Source: Paenactinomyces guangxiensis (GTDB lineage: Bacteria; Bacillota; Bacilli; Thermoactinomycetales; Thermoactinomycetaceae). Taken from it: a DNA stretch of 38,927 nt. Each line of letters begins with the position of its first letter. Position 1 is the first letter of the stretch. A model generated the notes under the pieces. That model was not told the origin of the DNA and did not search any database. It worked only from the letters and a program-made list of their open reading frames with translations. Location: the NCBI RefSeq assembly GCF_016055185.1, contig NZ_JAECVR010000027.1, positions 1-38,927 of the forward strand. The letters run 5' to 3'. The position numbers and the translations under genes were made by a program. Shown one piece after another: positions 1-7,617 of the stretch.

Positions 1-37
1 CGATTGGCTAACGCTTCAAATTCAGCAGACCAGTTAA

Positions 38-235
38 ATGCATCTATTTCAATATGTTCAACAACTTGTTTATCCGTTTGAAAGTCCATTAAGGGTTCCT
101 CACCAAATAGTTATAGTCAATTCACAACTCTATATTACACTAAATCCAAAAAATACAACTGTAGTACTAGAAGCATATCAGGTTACGCTGGAAGAATGTA
201 AAAGAGTGAGAGAGGATCAGGATTACATAATTTAA
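38..235 (+). CDS. Small hypothetical protein (doubtful)
   Basis: This is a 65-residue open frame that I do not recognise. A stop codon lies directly in front of its ATG, and no convincing ribosome binding site is visible. The coding stretch is AT-rich compared with the main gene blocks. The product looks soluble, with no signal peptide or membrane segment. It may be the tail of a damaged gene that begins left of the window, or a chance frame. A hairpin at 299-333 follows it. Confidence 0.3.
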   Translation: MHLFQYVQQLVYPFESPLRVPHQIVIVNSQLYITLNPKNTTVVLEAYQVTLEECKRVREDQDYII

Positions 236-566
236 AAAAATGGCGGTTCGGAAAAGTAGCCAAATCTTCTTTTCAAACAGAGATACCTCGTTTATAAAAA
301 GGAAGGGAGCCTCTCGGGCGGCTCCTTTCCTTGCCTATCTAAGTAAGCTTTTTATCCTGTTCTTAGAATAAGATAATGAAATTTATAGACACCATGAGTA
401 ACAAACTAAAAAGTTTTTTTATTCCTAGATCTCCCCCATACACCAATGGAGTGACAATATTTAGAAAAAAATTATTTTTTATCTCAACAAATGGATGGAT
501 AGGTTCTTTTCATGTGAATGGCGAATCGTTTTATAGACATAAAAATGACTAGTGAGGGGAAACCAT
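236..566. other. Intergenic stretch, mostly unassigned
   Basis: About 330 AT-rich bases lie between the small frame and the acetyltransferase gene. I can support a GC-rich hairpin at 299-333 and a possible -10 (TATAGA, 532-537) preceded by a weak -35 (TTCATG, 509-514) for the downstream gene. Nothing else is recognisable. Confidence 0.4.
299..333. terminator. Probable hairpin terminator
   Basis: A 13-bp stem with one G-U pair (arms AAGGAAGGGAGCC and GGCTCCTTTCCTT) closes a loop of about 7-8 nt. The T-run after it is poor on the plus strand. On the minus strand TTTTTATAAA follows, so it may act in both directions. Confidence 0.5.
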
Positions 567-1466
567 ATGGTCACATTCCGTTCTTTAAGCGATTGCACCT
601 GGAGAGACGCAGTAGATATTTGGAATCGGGGATTTGAAGGCTATGCCATAGATATGACCACTGATGAGAAAAAATTGACGGCACATCTGGCAAAAAATGA
701 TTTATCCCCTGAATATTCAATTGTTGCCTTCTACAAGGGGGAACCGGCAGGAATCATACTTAACGGCATTCGCCGGATTGAAGGGAAAAAAGTGGCGTGG
801 AACGGAGGAACAGGGGTTGCCAAACCGTTCCGTGGCAGGGGAATAGGGAAAGGGATGATTGAAAAATGTCTGGAGATCTATCGTAAACATGGAGTTGAGG
901 TTGCTACTCTTGAAGCGCTTGAAACCAATCAGCCTGCGATAGCTTTATATAAGAAGATGGGCTATGAAGTCAAAGATACTCTTCATTTTTATTCTTTGGA
1001 TCAGACTCACCCTGATCACTATACAGAAGGTAAATTTCCATATCGTGTGCAACGGGGCATGAGCCGGGAGATCATGCGGTTGCCTTTTTGGAGAAAATGG
1101 ACCCCCTGGCAAACGCAATTGGCCAATGTGCCGGAAGCTGAATCGGTCATTGTAGAAAACGAACAAGGTGAAGCTGTCGGATATGCATTATTTAAAGAAA
1201 ATACGGATGAGACGGGGATGAGGACAGGAACAGTTCTGCTGCAGTGTGAAACCTCATCTGGCGCAGAGGATCAAAAGAAAGTGATCCAATGTTTATTATC
1301 CCGTGTATTTCGATTTAATGAATATGGAAACCAGTCACCGGAAAAGTACTCCTGTTCCACTTTTAACCTCACCACCAATAAGGATCTGCTGCAAATCCTT
1401 AAAGAGTGGGGATTTCAAAAGAAAATGGGGCAGGTCTGGATGGAGTGCCCGATCCGGCAGACTTAA
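567..1466 (+). CDS. GNAT-family N-acetyltransferase
   Basis: Predicted cytoplasmic acetyl-CoA-dependent N-acetyltransferase of about 299 residues. The N-terminal half has the GNAT core. The acetyl-CoA loop reads VAKPFRGRGIGKGM at about residues 85-98, followed by the typical LEALETNQPAIALYKKMGY stretch. At about twice the length of a single GNAT domain, the C-terminal half (from about residue 150) may be a second, degenerate GNAT fold, as in tandem GNAT proteins. I chose the ATG at 567 because GAGGGG lies 7 nt upstream; an in-frame GTG at 552 overlaps that site. The gene stands alone and is closed by a terminator at 1482-1522. The substrate cannot be told from sequence. Confidence 0.85.
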   Translation: MVTFRSLSDCTWRDAVDIWNRGFEGYAIDMTTDEKKLTAHLAKNDLSPEYSIVAFYKGEPAGIILNGIRRIEGKKVAWNGGTGVAKPFRGRGIGKGMIEKCLEIYRKHGVEVATLEALETNQPAIALYKKMGYEVKDTLHFYSLDQTHPDHYTEGKFPYRVQRGMSREIMRLPFWRKWTPWQTQLANVPEAESVIVENEQGEAVGYALFKENTDETGMRTGTVLLQCETSSGAEDQKKVIQCLLSRVFRFNEYGNQSPEKYSCSTFNLTTNKDLLQILKEWGFQKKMGQVWMECPIRQT

Positions 1467-1481
1467 GTAAATGACAAGTTG

Positions 1482-1522
1482 AACCCGGATGTTCCATAGA
1501 AGGTTGGAAAACCGGGTTTTTT
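1482..1522 (+). terminator. Rho-independent terminator
   Basis: Outer arms AACCCGG and CCGGGTT with an inner TTCCA/TGGAA stem, followed by a run of T. It ends the acetyltransferase gene. Confidence 0.75.
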
Positions 1523-1572
1523 GTACTTTTTAAGATTTGGCTTTAGCTGCTATCATTTTAGAATGCATATGT

Positions 1573-2196
1573 CTATTCTTTGAATGTACCGATCCATACG
1601 TCCCCGGTATAAATACTGTAAATCGTTTCAAATTCCCCGTTACCCATGTCTATCTGTTTAATTTGATCAGCTTTCGTTCTGATTCTCTCCGCTTCTTTTT
1701 TCGTGTACCAGCCCTCTGTTAAATCGCTTTCCGTGTATGTCACCTGATTCAGATGCAACTTCCAGGAAAATCTCTTCAACTGATCCCTGATTGAATCAAA
1801 CTTGTGATATGGAAATGGTTTTGTATTTGGATTCACTTCAAAGGTTTTGTCGTAAAAGTGAAGACAACTTTTATAGGCGACAACGATTTGAGAATGGATG
1901 AAGTCAGGGTCATACAACCAGATCTTTAAATAGAAGTCTTCACCCGTTTTTGTCATTTTTTTATGCCAGTCCAGATAAATTTCAATCATTTCCGCCAATA
2001 CCAACCGGCTGTACCAGAGAGGAGGATTTCTCTTCTCCAGGTTATACCAGGGGTAAATCCAAATCTTAACATAATCCCGGTGGTATTCTTCCAGCGTTTT
2101 CATATCGAGAGTATTGACTCTTTGTTTCCAATCTTCAATCTTGCGAATCTGCCTTTTCCAACCTCTGACTTTCTTTTTTGAGGGGCTGTAAAACAT
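1573..2196 (-). CDS. Hypothetical protein, 207 aa
   Basis: I do not recognise this protein. It has 207 residues, no signal peptide or membrane segment, and is rich in Trp, Tyr and Lys, with a strongly basic N-terminus (SKKKVRGWKRQIRK). The ATG at 2196 is preceded by GGAGGACA at good spacing, so it is very likely translated. It is divergent from the broken Imm1-type immunity gene at 2301, about 100 bp away. That pairing suggests an accessory islet, but no toxin domain can be seen here. Soluble, probably cytoplasmic; function unknown. Confidence 0.7.
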   Translation of the reverse strand: MFYSPSKKKVRGWKRQIRKIEDWKQRVNTLDMKTLEEYHRDYVKIWIYPWYNLEKRNPPLWYSRLVLAEMIEIYLDWHKKMTKTGEDFYLKIWLYDPDFIHSQIVVAYKSCLHFYDKTFEVNPNTKPFPYHKFDSIRDQLKRFSWKLHLNQVTYTESDLTEGWYTKKEAERIRTKADQIKQIDMGNGEFETIYSIYTGDVWIGTFKE

Positions 2197-2300
2197 GAAC
2201 TTGTCCTCCAGTGGCTAACATCTTAGAATATATAAAAGAGTCTTGGAATGAACTCAAATTTAAATAATTATATCATTTTTTAAATTGGGGGACCGAAACG

Positions 2301-2785
2301 ATGTGTGATATACAAAGATATCCGGGAGAATGGAAGCTGTCCAGTTATGAACGAGCGGAGATAATCATTGAACCGACCTGGGACCGGGTTGAATCTCTGT
2401 TAAAGCAGATGGATGGGAGTACCTTCACACAGGTCTCACTGGATTTAAAAGGGGTAGGCGGCATGTTGGCCAGTGGTGGAAGAAACACACCCTTTCATTT
2501 TTTCAATTGAAGGTGATTCGGAGGATTTTAGGGAAGAAGACCCTCGTCTTGACCCTGACGAGCCGATTTATTCCATCCTTTTTTGAAGAAGATGGAGACT
2601 CGCATCAATTAATAAAAAAGAATTCGCCCTTTACAAAGGACGAATTCACAGTGATTGAAAGCAGTTGTGCAACTGACATTCCAGTTCCTTATTGTGTTCA
2701 TTGGGAAGAGGTTAGAGAAGCTTTTTTAACCTTTTACCAAACAGGTACTTTGTCTCAAAAACTTTACTGGGAGTATGGTGCCTAG
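2301..2785 (+). pseudogene. Imm1-type immunity protein, broken by two frameshifts
   Basis: Three successive frames together spell one Imm1-like immunity protein of about 160 residues. Frame one (2301-2497) gives the start up to GGMLASGGRNTPFH, which resembles the Imm1 'W..v..ll..mdG...t.v.l...GGml..gG' pattern. Frame two (2503-2583) continues with FSIEGDSEDF. Frame three (from about 2584) gives FEEDGDSHQL and ends in the typical TFYQTGTLSQKLYWEYG. Both shifts lie in runs of six T (2498-2503 and 2579-2584), and removing one T from each restores a single frame. Imm1 proteins neutralise polymorphic toxins, but no cognate toxin lies nearby. It could be a true pseudogene, two homopolymer sequencing errors, or slippage. 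Confidence 0.7.
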
Positions 2786-2852
2786 TAAATAAAATTCACT
2801 GCTTTGCATGATGCTGATTTCCATTATGACCAGAACACTACCAGCACATAAA

Positions 2853-3206
2853 CTATGCACCCTTTTCCGTTTTGCCGGTACGAATAAGCCACAAGTGTTG
2901 AAAATATTCGGTGACGGTTAATAAAAATCCGGTTAATGCTGCTCCGACCCAAGTGACTCTGGCACCTGCAAAAAAGAATGGGCTTATATACATAATCACT
3001 GTTGCGGCCACAAAATCGATGATATTACTGATCCAAAAAGTTCCTCTTCGCAGCATCAGGATTTCCATCGCGTGGGCGGCCACAGCGAGCACCAGTCCAA
3101 CGACAATAGGCTGCCAAAGAGCGGGGTAGTATACGTCCCTGAACAGAAACGCAGATAGTACCACAACGGTTGGACAAACAATGAGTTTGACGATTAAGCC
3201 GATCAC
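2853..3206 (-). CDS. DUF2512 (YndM-like) integral membrane protein
   Basis: A 117-residue protein made almost entirely of four hydrophobic helices (roughly residues 3-24, 29-47, 59-80 and 83-103) with a short basic C-terminus (IRTGKTEKGA). Length, helix pattern and the WQPIVVGLVLAVAAHAMEILMLRR stretch match the DUF2512 family, which includes B. subtilis YndM, a small membrane protein of unknown function found in spore formers. The start is a GTG at 3206 with AAAGGGGGAT upstream. It stands alone, downstream of and codirectional with speE, but separated from it by a strong terminator. Confidence 0.7.
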   Translation of the reverse strand: MIGLIVKLIVCPTVVVLSAFLFRDVYYPALWQPIVVGLVLAVAAHAMEILMLRRGTFWISNIIDFVAATVIMYISPFFFAGARVTWVGAALTGFLLTVTEYFQHLWLIRTGKTEKGA

Positions 3207-3260
3207 TGGTAAATCCCCCTTTATCTATTAATCATTTCCGTTAAAAGGGAATTTATGTAT

Positions 3261-3295
3261 AAAAAAACAACCTCACCTGAACAGGTGAAGTTGTT
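3261..3295 (-). terminator. Rho-independent terminator of speE
   Basis: Read on the minus strand, a 14-bp stem with one G-U pair and a 2-nt loop is followed by seven T (A-run at 3261-3267). It lies just after the speE stop codon. Confidence 0.85.
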
Positions 3296-3313
3296 TACCG
3301 GGACGGTGTTGGG

Positions 3314-4159
3314 TTATAGCTGAATAAACTCGGGAAGATTGAAGCAGCTGTGCAAAATTGCCTGATTGACGTATTTGGTTTTTTTATCAAAATGATTAAC
3401 ATGAATCTCTTGGTATTTTTTAGAACCCAGAGTGAAACTCCATAAACCCCCTGGGTATGTCGGGACCGTTGTTGTATACAGTTTTGTGACGGGAAAGAGG
3501 TTCTGGATATGACCAAAAGTTTGTTTCAGGACATCCATATGAAAAATGGGGGACTGGCTTTGGCAGACCATTAAACCGTCTTCCTTCAGGGCATGATAGA
3601 TGTCCTGATAAAAACTGCGTTCAAATAATTGCTTCGCGGGACCGATGGGGTCGGAAGAATCAACGATAATCACATCGTAATGGTTTTTGTATTTTTTAAC
3701 GTGTTGAATTCCGTCATCAAAGATAAAGTGAACACGCGGATCTGATAAGTTCCCCGATACTTCTTGTAGATATTCTTTACAAACTTTTACGACCCACTCA
3801 TCAATTTCCACCATATCAATATTTTCCACATGGGAGTATTTCGCTGCTTCACGCGCCGCTCCACAATCCCCTCCGCCGATAATCAGGACGTTTTTGGGGT
3901 TTGGATGAATGGAAAGCGGGATGTGTGAAATCATCTCGTTGTATATGTAACCGTCCATTGAGGTCGTTTGCACAACTCCGTCAAGCACAAGCATCCTTCC
4001 AAAGTCATAAGAATCGAGAATCATCACATGTTGAAAAGCGGATGATTTGGAGAACACAACTTCTTTGATGCGATAACTAATTTTCATATTTTCCCGCTCA
4101 TCTTCAATGAGCCACAAATCTCCGTTCAGTTGTTGCAAGTATTTTGGTTGATCAGGCAT
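3314..4159 (-). CDS. speE: Spermidine synthase (polyamine aminopropyltransferase)
   Basis: Transfers an aminopropyl group from decarboxylated S-adenosylmethionine to putrescine in the cytoplasm. The 281 residues match the usual SpeE length. Visible signatures are the N-terminal beta domain (LVLDGVVQTTSMDGYIYNEM), the SAM-binding loop VLIIGGGDCGAAREAAKY, the acidic strand end DMVEIDEWVV, and the catalytic VDSSDPIGPAKQLF loop. The glycine loop reads GGGDCG rather than the common GGGDGG, a conservative change. The ATG at 4159 has AAGGAGGAG in front. The gene is a single unit with its own terminator and is divergent from the gene at 4361; no speA, speB or speD neighbour is present. Confidence 0.93.
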   Translation of the reverse strand: MPDQPKYLQQLNGDLWLIEDERENMKISYRIKEVVFSKSSAFQHVMILDSYDFGRMLVLDGVVQTTSMDGYIYNEMISHIPLSIHPNPKNVLIIGGGDCGAAREAAKYSHVENIDMVEIDEWVVKVCKEYLQEVSGNLSDPRVHFIFDDGIQHVKKYKNHYDVIIVDSSDPIGPAKQLFERSFYQDIYHALKEDGLMVCQSQSPIFHMDVLKQTFGHIQNLFPVTKLYTTTVPTYPGGLWSFTLGSKKYQEIHVNHFDKKTKYVNQAILHSCFNLPEFIQL

Positions 4160-4360
4160 CTCATCTCCTCCTTGTCTTCTGTATGGATGTTATACAATCA
4201 ACAATTTTATCAAAAGTGGCAGGTTTTTTGCAGGGTTGATCAGACTGTATATGTGTATTGTTATGTTATACCTGACTATTTATCACACAAAAATAACTGT
4301 GAACACTGTCAATGAAACGGTTATAAAATCATACAAAAGGGGTTTTAGGGAGGGGTGCAG

Positions 4361-4759
4361 ATGAAAAAGTTGATACGGGATTTATTTGTTTATGGCAGTT
4401 TGCGCAAAGGAATGAAGTACAGTCACTACTTAAAAGGGGCTGCCCTTGTGGGACGGACGGCCTGGATCAGGGGGGAATTGTATGATACAGGAGAAGGATA
4501 TCCGGGGCTGATTCAAGGAAAAGGGAAAGTGTATGGAGAAATTTACCATATAGATGGACGGCAATTGAAGAAAATTGACGCACTTGAAGACTACTTTGGC
4601 CCTGATCACCATCTCAATCTCTATGAGCGAATCACCACAGAGGTTTATACACCCGGCGGAGCTGTGCAAGCTCTGGTTTACTTTTACCGCGATCAAGATC
4701 AATTAAAAAAGAATGGGATATGGATTCCTTCCGGTGATTGGAGGCAATATAGAGGGTAA
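4361..4759 (+). CDS. Gamma-glutamylcyclotransferase-like (AIG2/GGCT fold) protein
   Basis: A 132-residue cytoplasmic protein of the GGCT/AIG2-like family. The N-terminal substrate-binding loop FVYGSLRKGM is classical. The 'GELYDTGEGYPGLI' and 'VYGEIYHID' strands follow, then the region carrying the conserved acidic residue (KKIDALEDYFGP). Members cyclise gamma-glutamyl peptides or act on gamma-glutamylamines; the substrate here cannot be assigned. I chose the ATG at 4361 because AGGGAGGGG ends about 5 nt before it; an in-frame GTG at 4355 overlaps that site. It is a single gene, divergent from speE. Confidence 0.8.
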   Translation: MKKLIRDLFVYGSLRKGMKYSHYLKGAALVGRTAWIRGELYDTGEGYPGLIQGKGKVYGEIYHIDGRQLKKIDALEDYFGPDHHLNLYERITTEVYTPGGAVQALVYFYRDQDQLKKNGIWIPSGDWRQYRG

Positions 4760-4872
4760 TATTTACAATTATTAAAAATCGCAGCGTGATGTTAGTTAGA
4801 AGGATTTTATTCAATTTCGTAGAAAAAGGTTTATATAAAAAACTGCTGGCCCATAGGAATAAGTGTCTCTGT

Positions 4873-4901
4873 TTGTCAACCGCCCTATTTTTTTATATAC
4901 T
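4873..4901 (+). promoter_or_regulatory. Sigma-A promoter of the MarR gene
   Basis: TTGTCA (4873-4878), a 17-nt spacer and TATACT (4896-4901), about 40 nt upstream of the start codon. Confidence 0.7.
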
Positions 4902-4943
4902 TTTCTAATGAACCTTTTATTTCAAGGGTCAAAGGGGAACTGT

Positions 4944-5393
4944 ATGAATACGCATCAGCCTATATCACCGGAAACAGTTAAGGATATTGAACGTCTGTTG
5001 AGAGAGATCAGCGTAATTGTGAAGCGAAAGGGACGGGAAATTTTAACAAACTTTCCCATTACACCGCCGCAATTTACTGCTTTAGTCTGGCTGAATGATG
5101 AAGGGGATATGACGATTGGCGAGTTGAGCCAGAAAATGTTTTTGGCTTGCAGTACGATGACCGATTTGATTGATCGTATGGAGAAAAATGGTGTTGTTGA
5201 GCGGGTAAGAGACGATCGGGATCGACGGGTCGTACGGATACACCTTTTGGAAAAAGGCGCCCAGATCATTAAAGAAGTGATGGAAGCCCGCCGCCAGTAC
5301 CTGGCTGAAATCCTGTCACACTTATGTGATGATGAGGCATTGCAGATTAAAGAGCATTTGTCTGTGTTATTTGAAGAAATGAAAAAAAGCTGA
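4944..5393 (+). CDS. MarR-family transcriptional regulator (YsmB-like)
   Basis: A winged helix-turn-helix repressor or activator of 149 residues. The MarR core is clear: TPPQFTALVWLNDEGDMTIGELSQKMFLACSTMTDLIDRMEKNGVVERVRDDRDRRVVRI covers the recognition helix and the wing with its DxRxxR motif. Helices at both ends form the dimer interface. The ATG at 4944 follows AAAGGGG; the open frame extends further upstream, but the promoter at 4873-4901 excludes that. Its place just before murI/racE and gerM matches ysmB of B. subtilis. The ligand is unknown. A terminator at 5402-5427 separates it from murI. Confidence 0.85.
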   Translation: MNTHQPISPETVKDIERLLREISVIVKRKGREILTNFPITPPQFTALVWLNDEGDMTIGELSQKMFLACSTMTDLIDRMEKNGVVERVRDDRDRRVVRIHLLEKGAQIIKEVMEARRQYLAEILSHLCDDEALQIKEHLSVLFEEMKKS

Positions 5394-5401
5394 TGGATTT
5401 C

Positions 5402-5427
5402 TTGCCCCCTGTACCCGAAGGGGGCAA
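5402..5427 (+). terminator. Hairpin terminator after the MarR gene
   Basis: Perfect 8-bp arms TTGCCCCC and GGGGGCAA with a 10-nt loop, followed by ATTTC. The T-run is weak. Confidence 0.6.
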
Positions 5428-5502
5428 ATTTCATATACTAGAACAACGAAAAAGTAAACTGTCTTTCGGCAGGTAGTTACAGAATGGAGATGAATTGGGC
5501 AC

Positions 5503-6342
5503 ATGATGTACCCGGCCAATGAACATGCGATTGGCATTTTAGACTCAGGAGTTGGAGGACTCACTGTTGCCAAAGAAGTGATGAGGCAACTGCCGAGAGA
5601 AACCATTTATTATTTTGGAGATACCAAACGCTGCCCCTATGGACCGCGTTCCGAACAGGAAGTACGCCAGTTCACTTTTGAAATCGTTCATTTCCTGTTG
5701 CAGTTTCCGCTGAAAGCCATTTTGATTGCATGCAATACCGCAACTGCCGCTGCGCTTGAACAAGTGAGACAACAGCTGGAGATCCCGGTTCTCGGGGTTA
5801 TCGAACCGGGAGCGAGAGCGGCGATTAAAGCGACAAAACAAAACAGTGTCGGTGTGATCGGAACAGAGGGAACCATTCAAAGCGGGGCTTACGAAAAGAC
5901 ATTAAAGCGAATCCATCCGATGCTAAACGTATCCAGTTTGGCTTGCCCCGCGTTTGTTCCTCTTGTAGAAAGCGGTCAGCGCCAAACAGCCTATGCCAGA
6001 CAGGTGATTGCCGAATCTCTTAAACCTTTTCAATCAAAAAAAATGGATACTCTGATTCTCGGTTGTACCCATTATCCCTTATTGGCCGGCCTGATAGCCG
6101 GGGTAATGGGAAAAGATGTTGCCATCATCAGTTCAGCGGAAGAAACAGCCGCAGAATTGAGCACTATTTTACAGCATCAACATTTACTGGCCCGGAGAGA
6201 AAAGCCTCTGCACCGATTTTTTACCACAGGCTCTGCAGACTCTTTTAAAAAGATCGCCCAGGATTGGCTGGGACAAGCGATTCGGGTGGAAACGGCTGAG
6301 CTGGAGCCGGTCACCCCGGCTTACCGGGTGAAAGTTTTTTAG
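5503..6342 (+). CDS. racE: Glutamate racemase
   Basis: Converts L- to D-glutamate for peptidoglycan synthesis in the cytoplasm. The 279 residues fit the MurI/RacE family. Signatures are GILDSGVGGLTVAKEV at the N-terminus, YFGDTKRCPYGPRS, and the two catalytic cysteines: Cys77 in IACNTATAAA and Cys188 in LGCTHYPLL. The family uses this Cys pair as acid/base. ATG at 5503 is taken as the start, although the GGAGA upstream is rather far (about 12 nt). A CATATACTA box at 5432-5440 resembles the -10 of mother-cell sporulation sigma factors; a link is only inferred. Next to gerM, as in B. subtilis. Confidence 0.95.
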   Translation: MMYPANEHAIGILDSGVGGLTVAKEVMRQLPRETIYYFGDTKRCPYGPRSEQEVRQFTFEIVHFLLQFPLKAILIACNTATAAALEQVRQQLEIPVLGVIEPGARAAIKATKQNSVGVIGTEGTIQSGAYEKTLKRIHPMLNVSSLACPAFVPLVESGQRQTAYARQVIAESLKPFQSKKMDTLILGCTHYPLLAGLIAGVMGKDVAIISSAEETAAELSTILQHQHLLARREKPLHRFFTTGSADSFKKIAQDWLGQAIRVETAELEPVTPAYRVKVF

Positions 6343-6357
6343 ATTTTAGTGATAAAT

Positions 6358-6405
6358 CCTCCCGGGACTCGTATACATGTACTAAAACAACCTTGTCCTG
6401 GGAGG
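6358..6405 (+). promoter_or_regulatory. Stem-loop masking the gerM ribosome binding site
   Basis: CCTCCCGGGA (6358-6367) can pair with TCCTGGGAGG (6396-6405), giving 10 bp with one G-U. The right arm contains the GGGAGG ribosome site of gerM. The 28-nt loop holds CATGTACTA (6376-6384), similar to a sporulation -10 box. If transcription starts in the loop, the left arm is absent; if it reads through from racE, the site is masked. Confidence 0.5.
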
Positions 6406-6412
6406 GAATGAA

Positions 6413-7480
6413 ATGCGCAGATATACCATTCGAGCGGCAGCTGTTCTTTTGCTAATACCCTTGGTTTTAACGGGTTGTCTTTTCGGGCCGGAGCAAAAGT
6501 CGAGCGGCCAGATTGATCCGCCACCGGCTAATGTCCAGAAGAACAGCGCTCAACCTGTACAGGCCAGTGAAACAGCCGAAGCGAAAGAGAGCAAAAAAGA
6601 GCAAAAGAAAACAAGCGGATTGGAACTTTACTTCTTAACCGAAACGGGTTATATTGTCCCTTATGCCCTTGAACTTCCATCTGTTAAAGGGATTGCCAAA
6701 GAAGCCATGAAATTTATGGTTAAAGGCGGACCCGGAGAATCGATGCTTCCCAAAGGTTTTTCACCCATCCTTCCAAAGGGAACCAAGATTAAGGGATTAG
6801 ATATTCAGGATAAAACAGCTACGGTTGATTTCTCCAAAGAATTCTTAAACTATGACCTCAAACAGGAAGATAAGATTTTGAGCGCATTAACCTGGACATT
6901 GACCGGTTTTCCCAATGTAAAAGAAGTAAATATCTGGGTGGACGGGCGTCCGTTAGCAGTGATGCCCAAGGGAAAAGCGCCGGCTCAGGGTTTGACGAGA
7001 AGTCGCGGTATTAACCTGGAGATTTCCCCGGGGGTGGAAATGGGCCAAAGCATGCCGGTCACCCTTTATTTCCTGGGGCAAACTGCGGATAATTCCGTTT
7101 ACTATGTACCAGTGACCAGAATGGTAAAACGAAATGAAAATGTTGCACACGAAGCCCTTAAAGAGCTGATTAAAGGGCCGATGCAGAACTCCAATTTAAG
7201 CGGGGCATTGGATACAGCAACTGAAGTGAACCGTGTCCAGATAAAAGGAGATGTGATCACGGCAGACTTTGATGAGCAGCTCCTGCAATTTAACGATCAA
7301 CGCTCGGCTTCTAAGGATGCGCTGAATTGCATTGTTTTCTCCCTGACGGAAAATTCTCCCGCAAAAAAAGTAAAAATCACAGTAAATGGTAAGCAAAATG
7401 TATCTGAGGCAGGAGAGAAAACAAAGCCTTTTGATAAACCGGTCACACGCCCCCAGATCGTCAATCCCAATGGACTTTAA
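6413..7480 (+). CDS. gerM: GerM-like sporulation/germination lipoprotein, two GerMN domains
   Basis: A 355-residue lipoprotein. The signal peptide ends in a lipobox (LVLTGC, Cys at about residue 22), followed by a flexible Lys/Glu/Ser-rich linker. Two repeated GerMN domains follow, about residues 70-182 (GLELYFLTETG...VNIWVDGRPL) and 213-330 (PVTLYFLGQTA...VKITVNGKQN). GerM of B. subtilis has the same architecture and almost the same length and is needed for normal sporulation and germination. The ribosome site GGGAGGG lies in a potential hairpin. The gene sits between murI/racE and rph, as in B. subtilis, and ends at a terminator (7517-7546). Attachment to the outer face of the membrane is inferred from the lipobox. 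Confidence 0.92.
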   Translation: MRRYTIRAAAVLLLIPLVLTGCLFGPEQKSSGQIDPPPANVQKNSAQPVQASETAEAKESKKEQKKTSGLELYFLTETGYIVPYALELPSVKGIAKEAMKFMVKGGPGESMLPKGFSPILPKGTKIKGLDIQDKTATVDFSKEFLNYDLKQEDKILSALTWTLTGFPNVKEVNIWVDGRPLAVMPKGKAPAQGLTRSRGINLEISPGVEMGQSMPVTLYFLGQTADNSVYYVPVTRMVKRNENVAHEALKELIKGPMQNSNLSGALDTATEVNRVQIKGDVITADFDEQLLQFNDQRSASKDALNCIVFSLTENSPAKKVKITVNGKQNVSEAGEKTKPFDKPVTRPQIVNPNGL

Positions 7481-7516
7481 TGAGCAGACCAGCCTGGGCC
7501 AATGGAACAATCGAAC

Positions 7517-7546
7517 AAGGGATGATCAAGCAATCATTCCTTTTTT
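7517..7546 (+). terminator. Rho-independent terminator of gerM
   Basis: AAGGGATGAT pairs with ATCATTCCTT (one G-U), followed by six T. Confidence 0.8.
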
Positions 7547-7575
7547 CTTTTTCTCATTCGGAATATTGGCGAAGG

Positions 7576-7584
7576 GTATGCTAT
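7576..7584 (+). promoter_or_regulatory. Extended -10 promoter of rph
   Basis: TGC directly precedes TATACT (7579-7584), an extended -10 element. The ribosome site AGGAGGG (7603-7609) lies about 20 nt downstream, so rph is probably transcribed from here. Confidence 0.5.
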
Positions 7585-7617
7585 ACTTAAATGACTTGGC
7601 ACAGGAGGGAAACAGCA

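Noticed and set aside
2507..2785. The second half of the Imm1 remnant as a separate 92-residue gene
   Set aside because: Its first 26 codons are out of frame with the conserved middle part, and its TTG start has no ribosome site; it is the end of the same broken gene.
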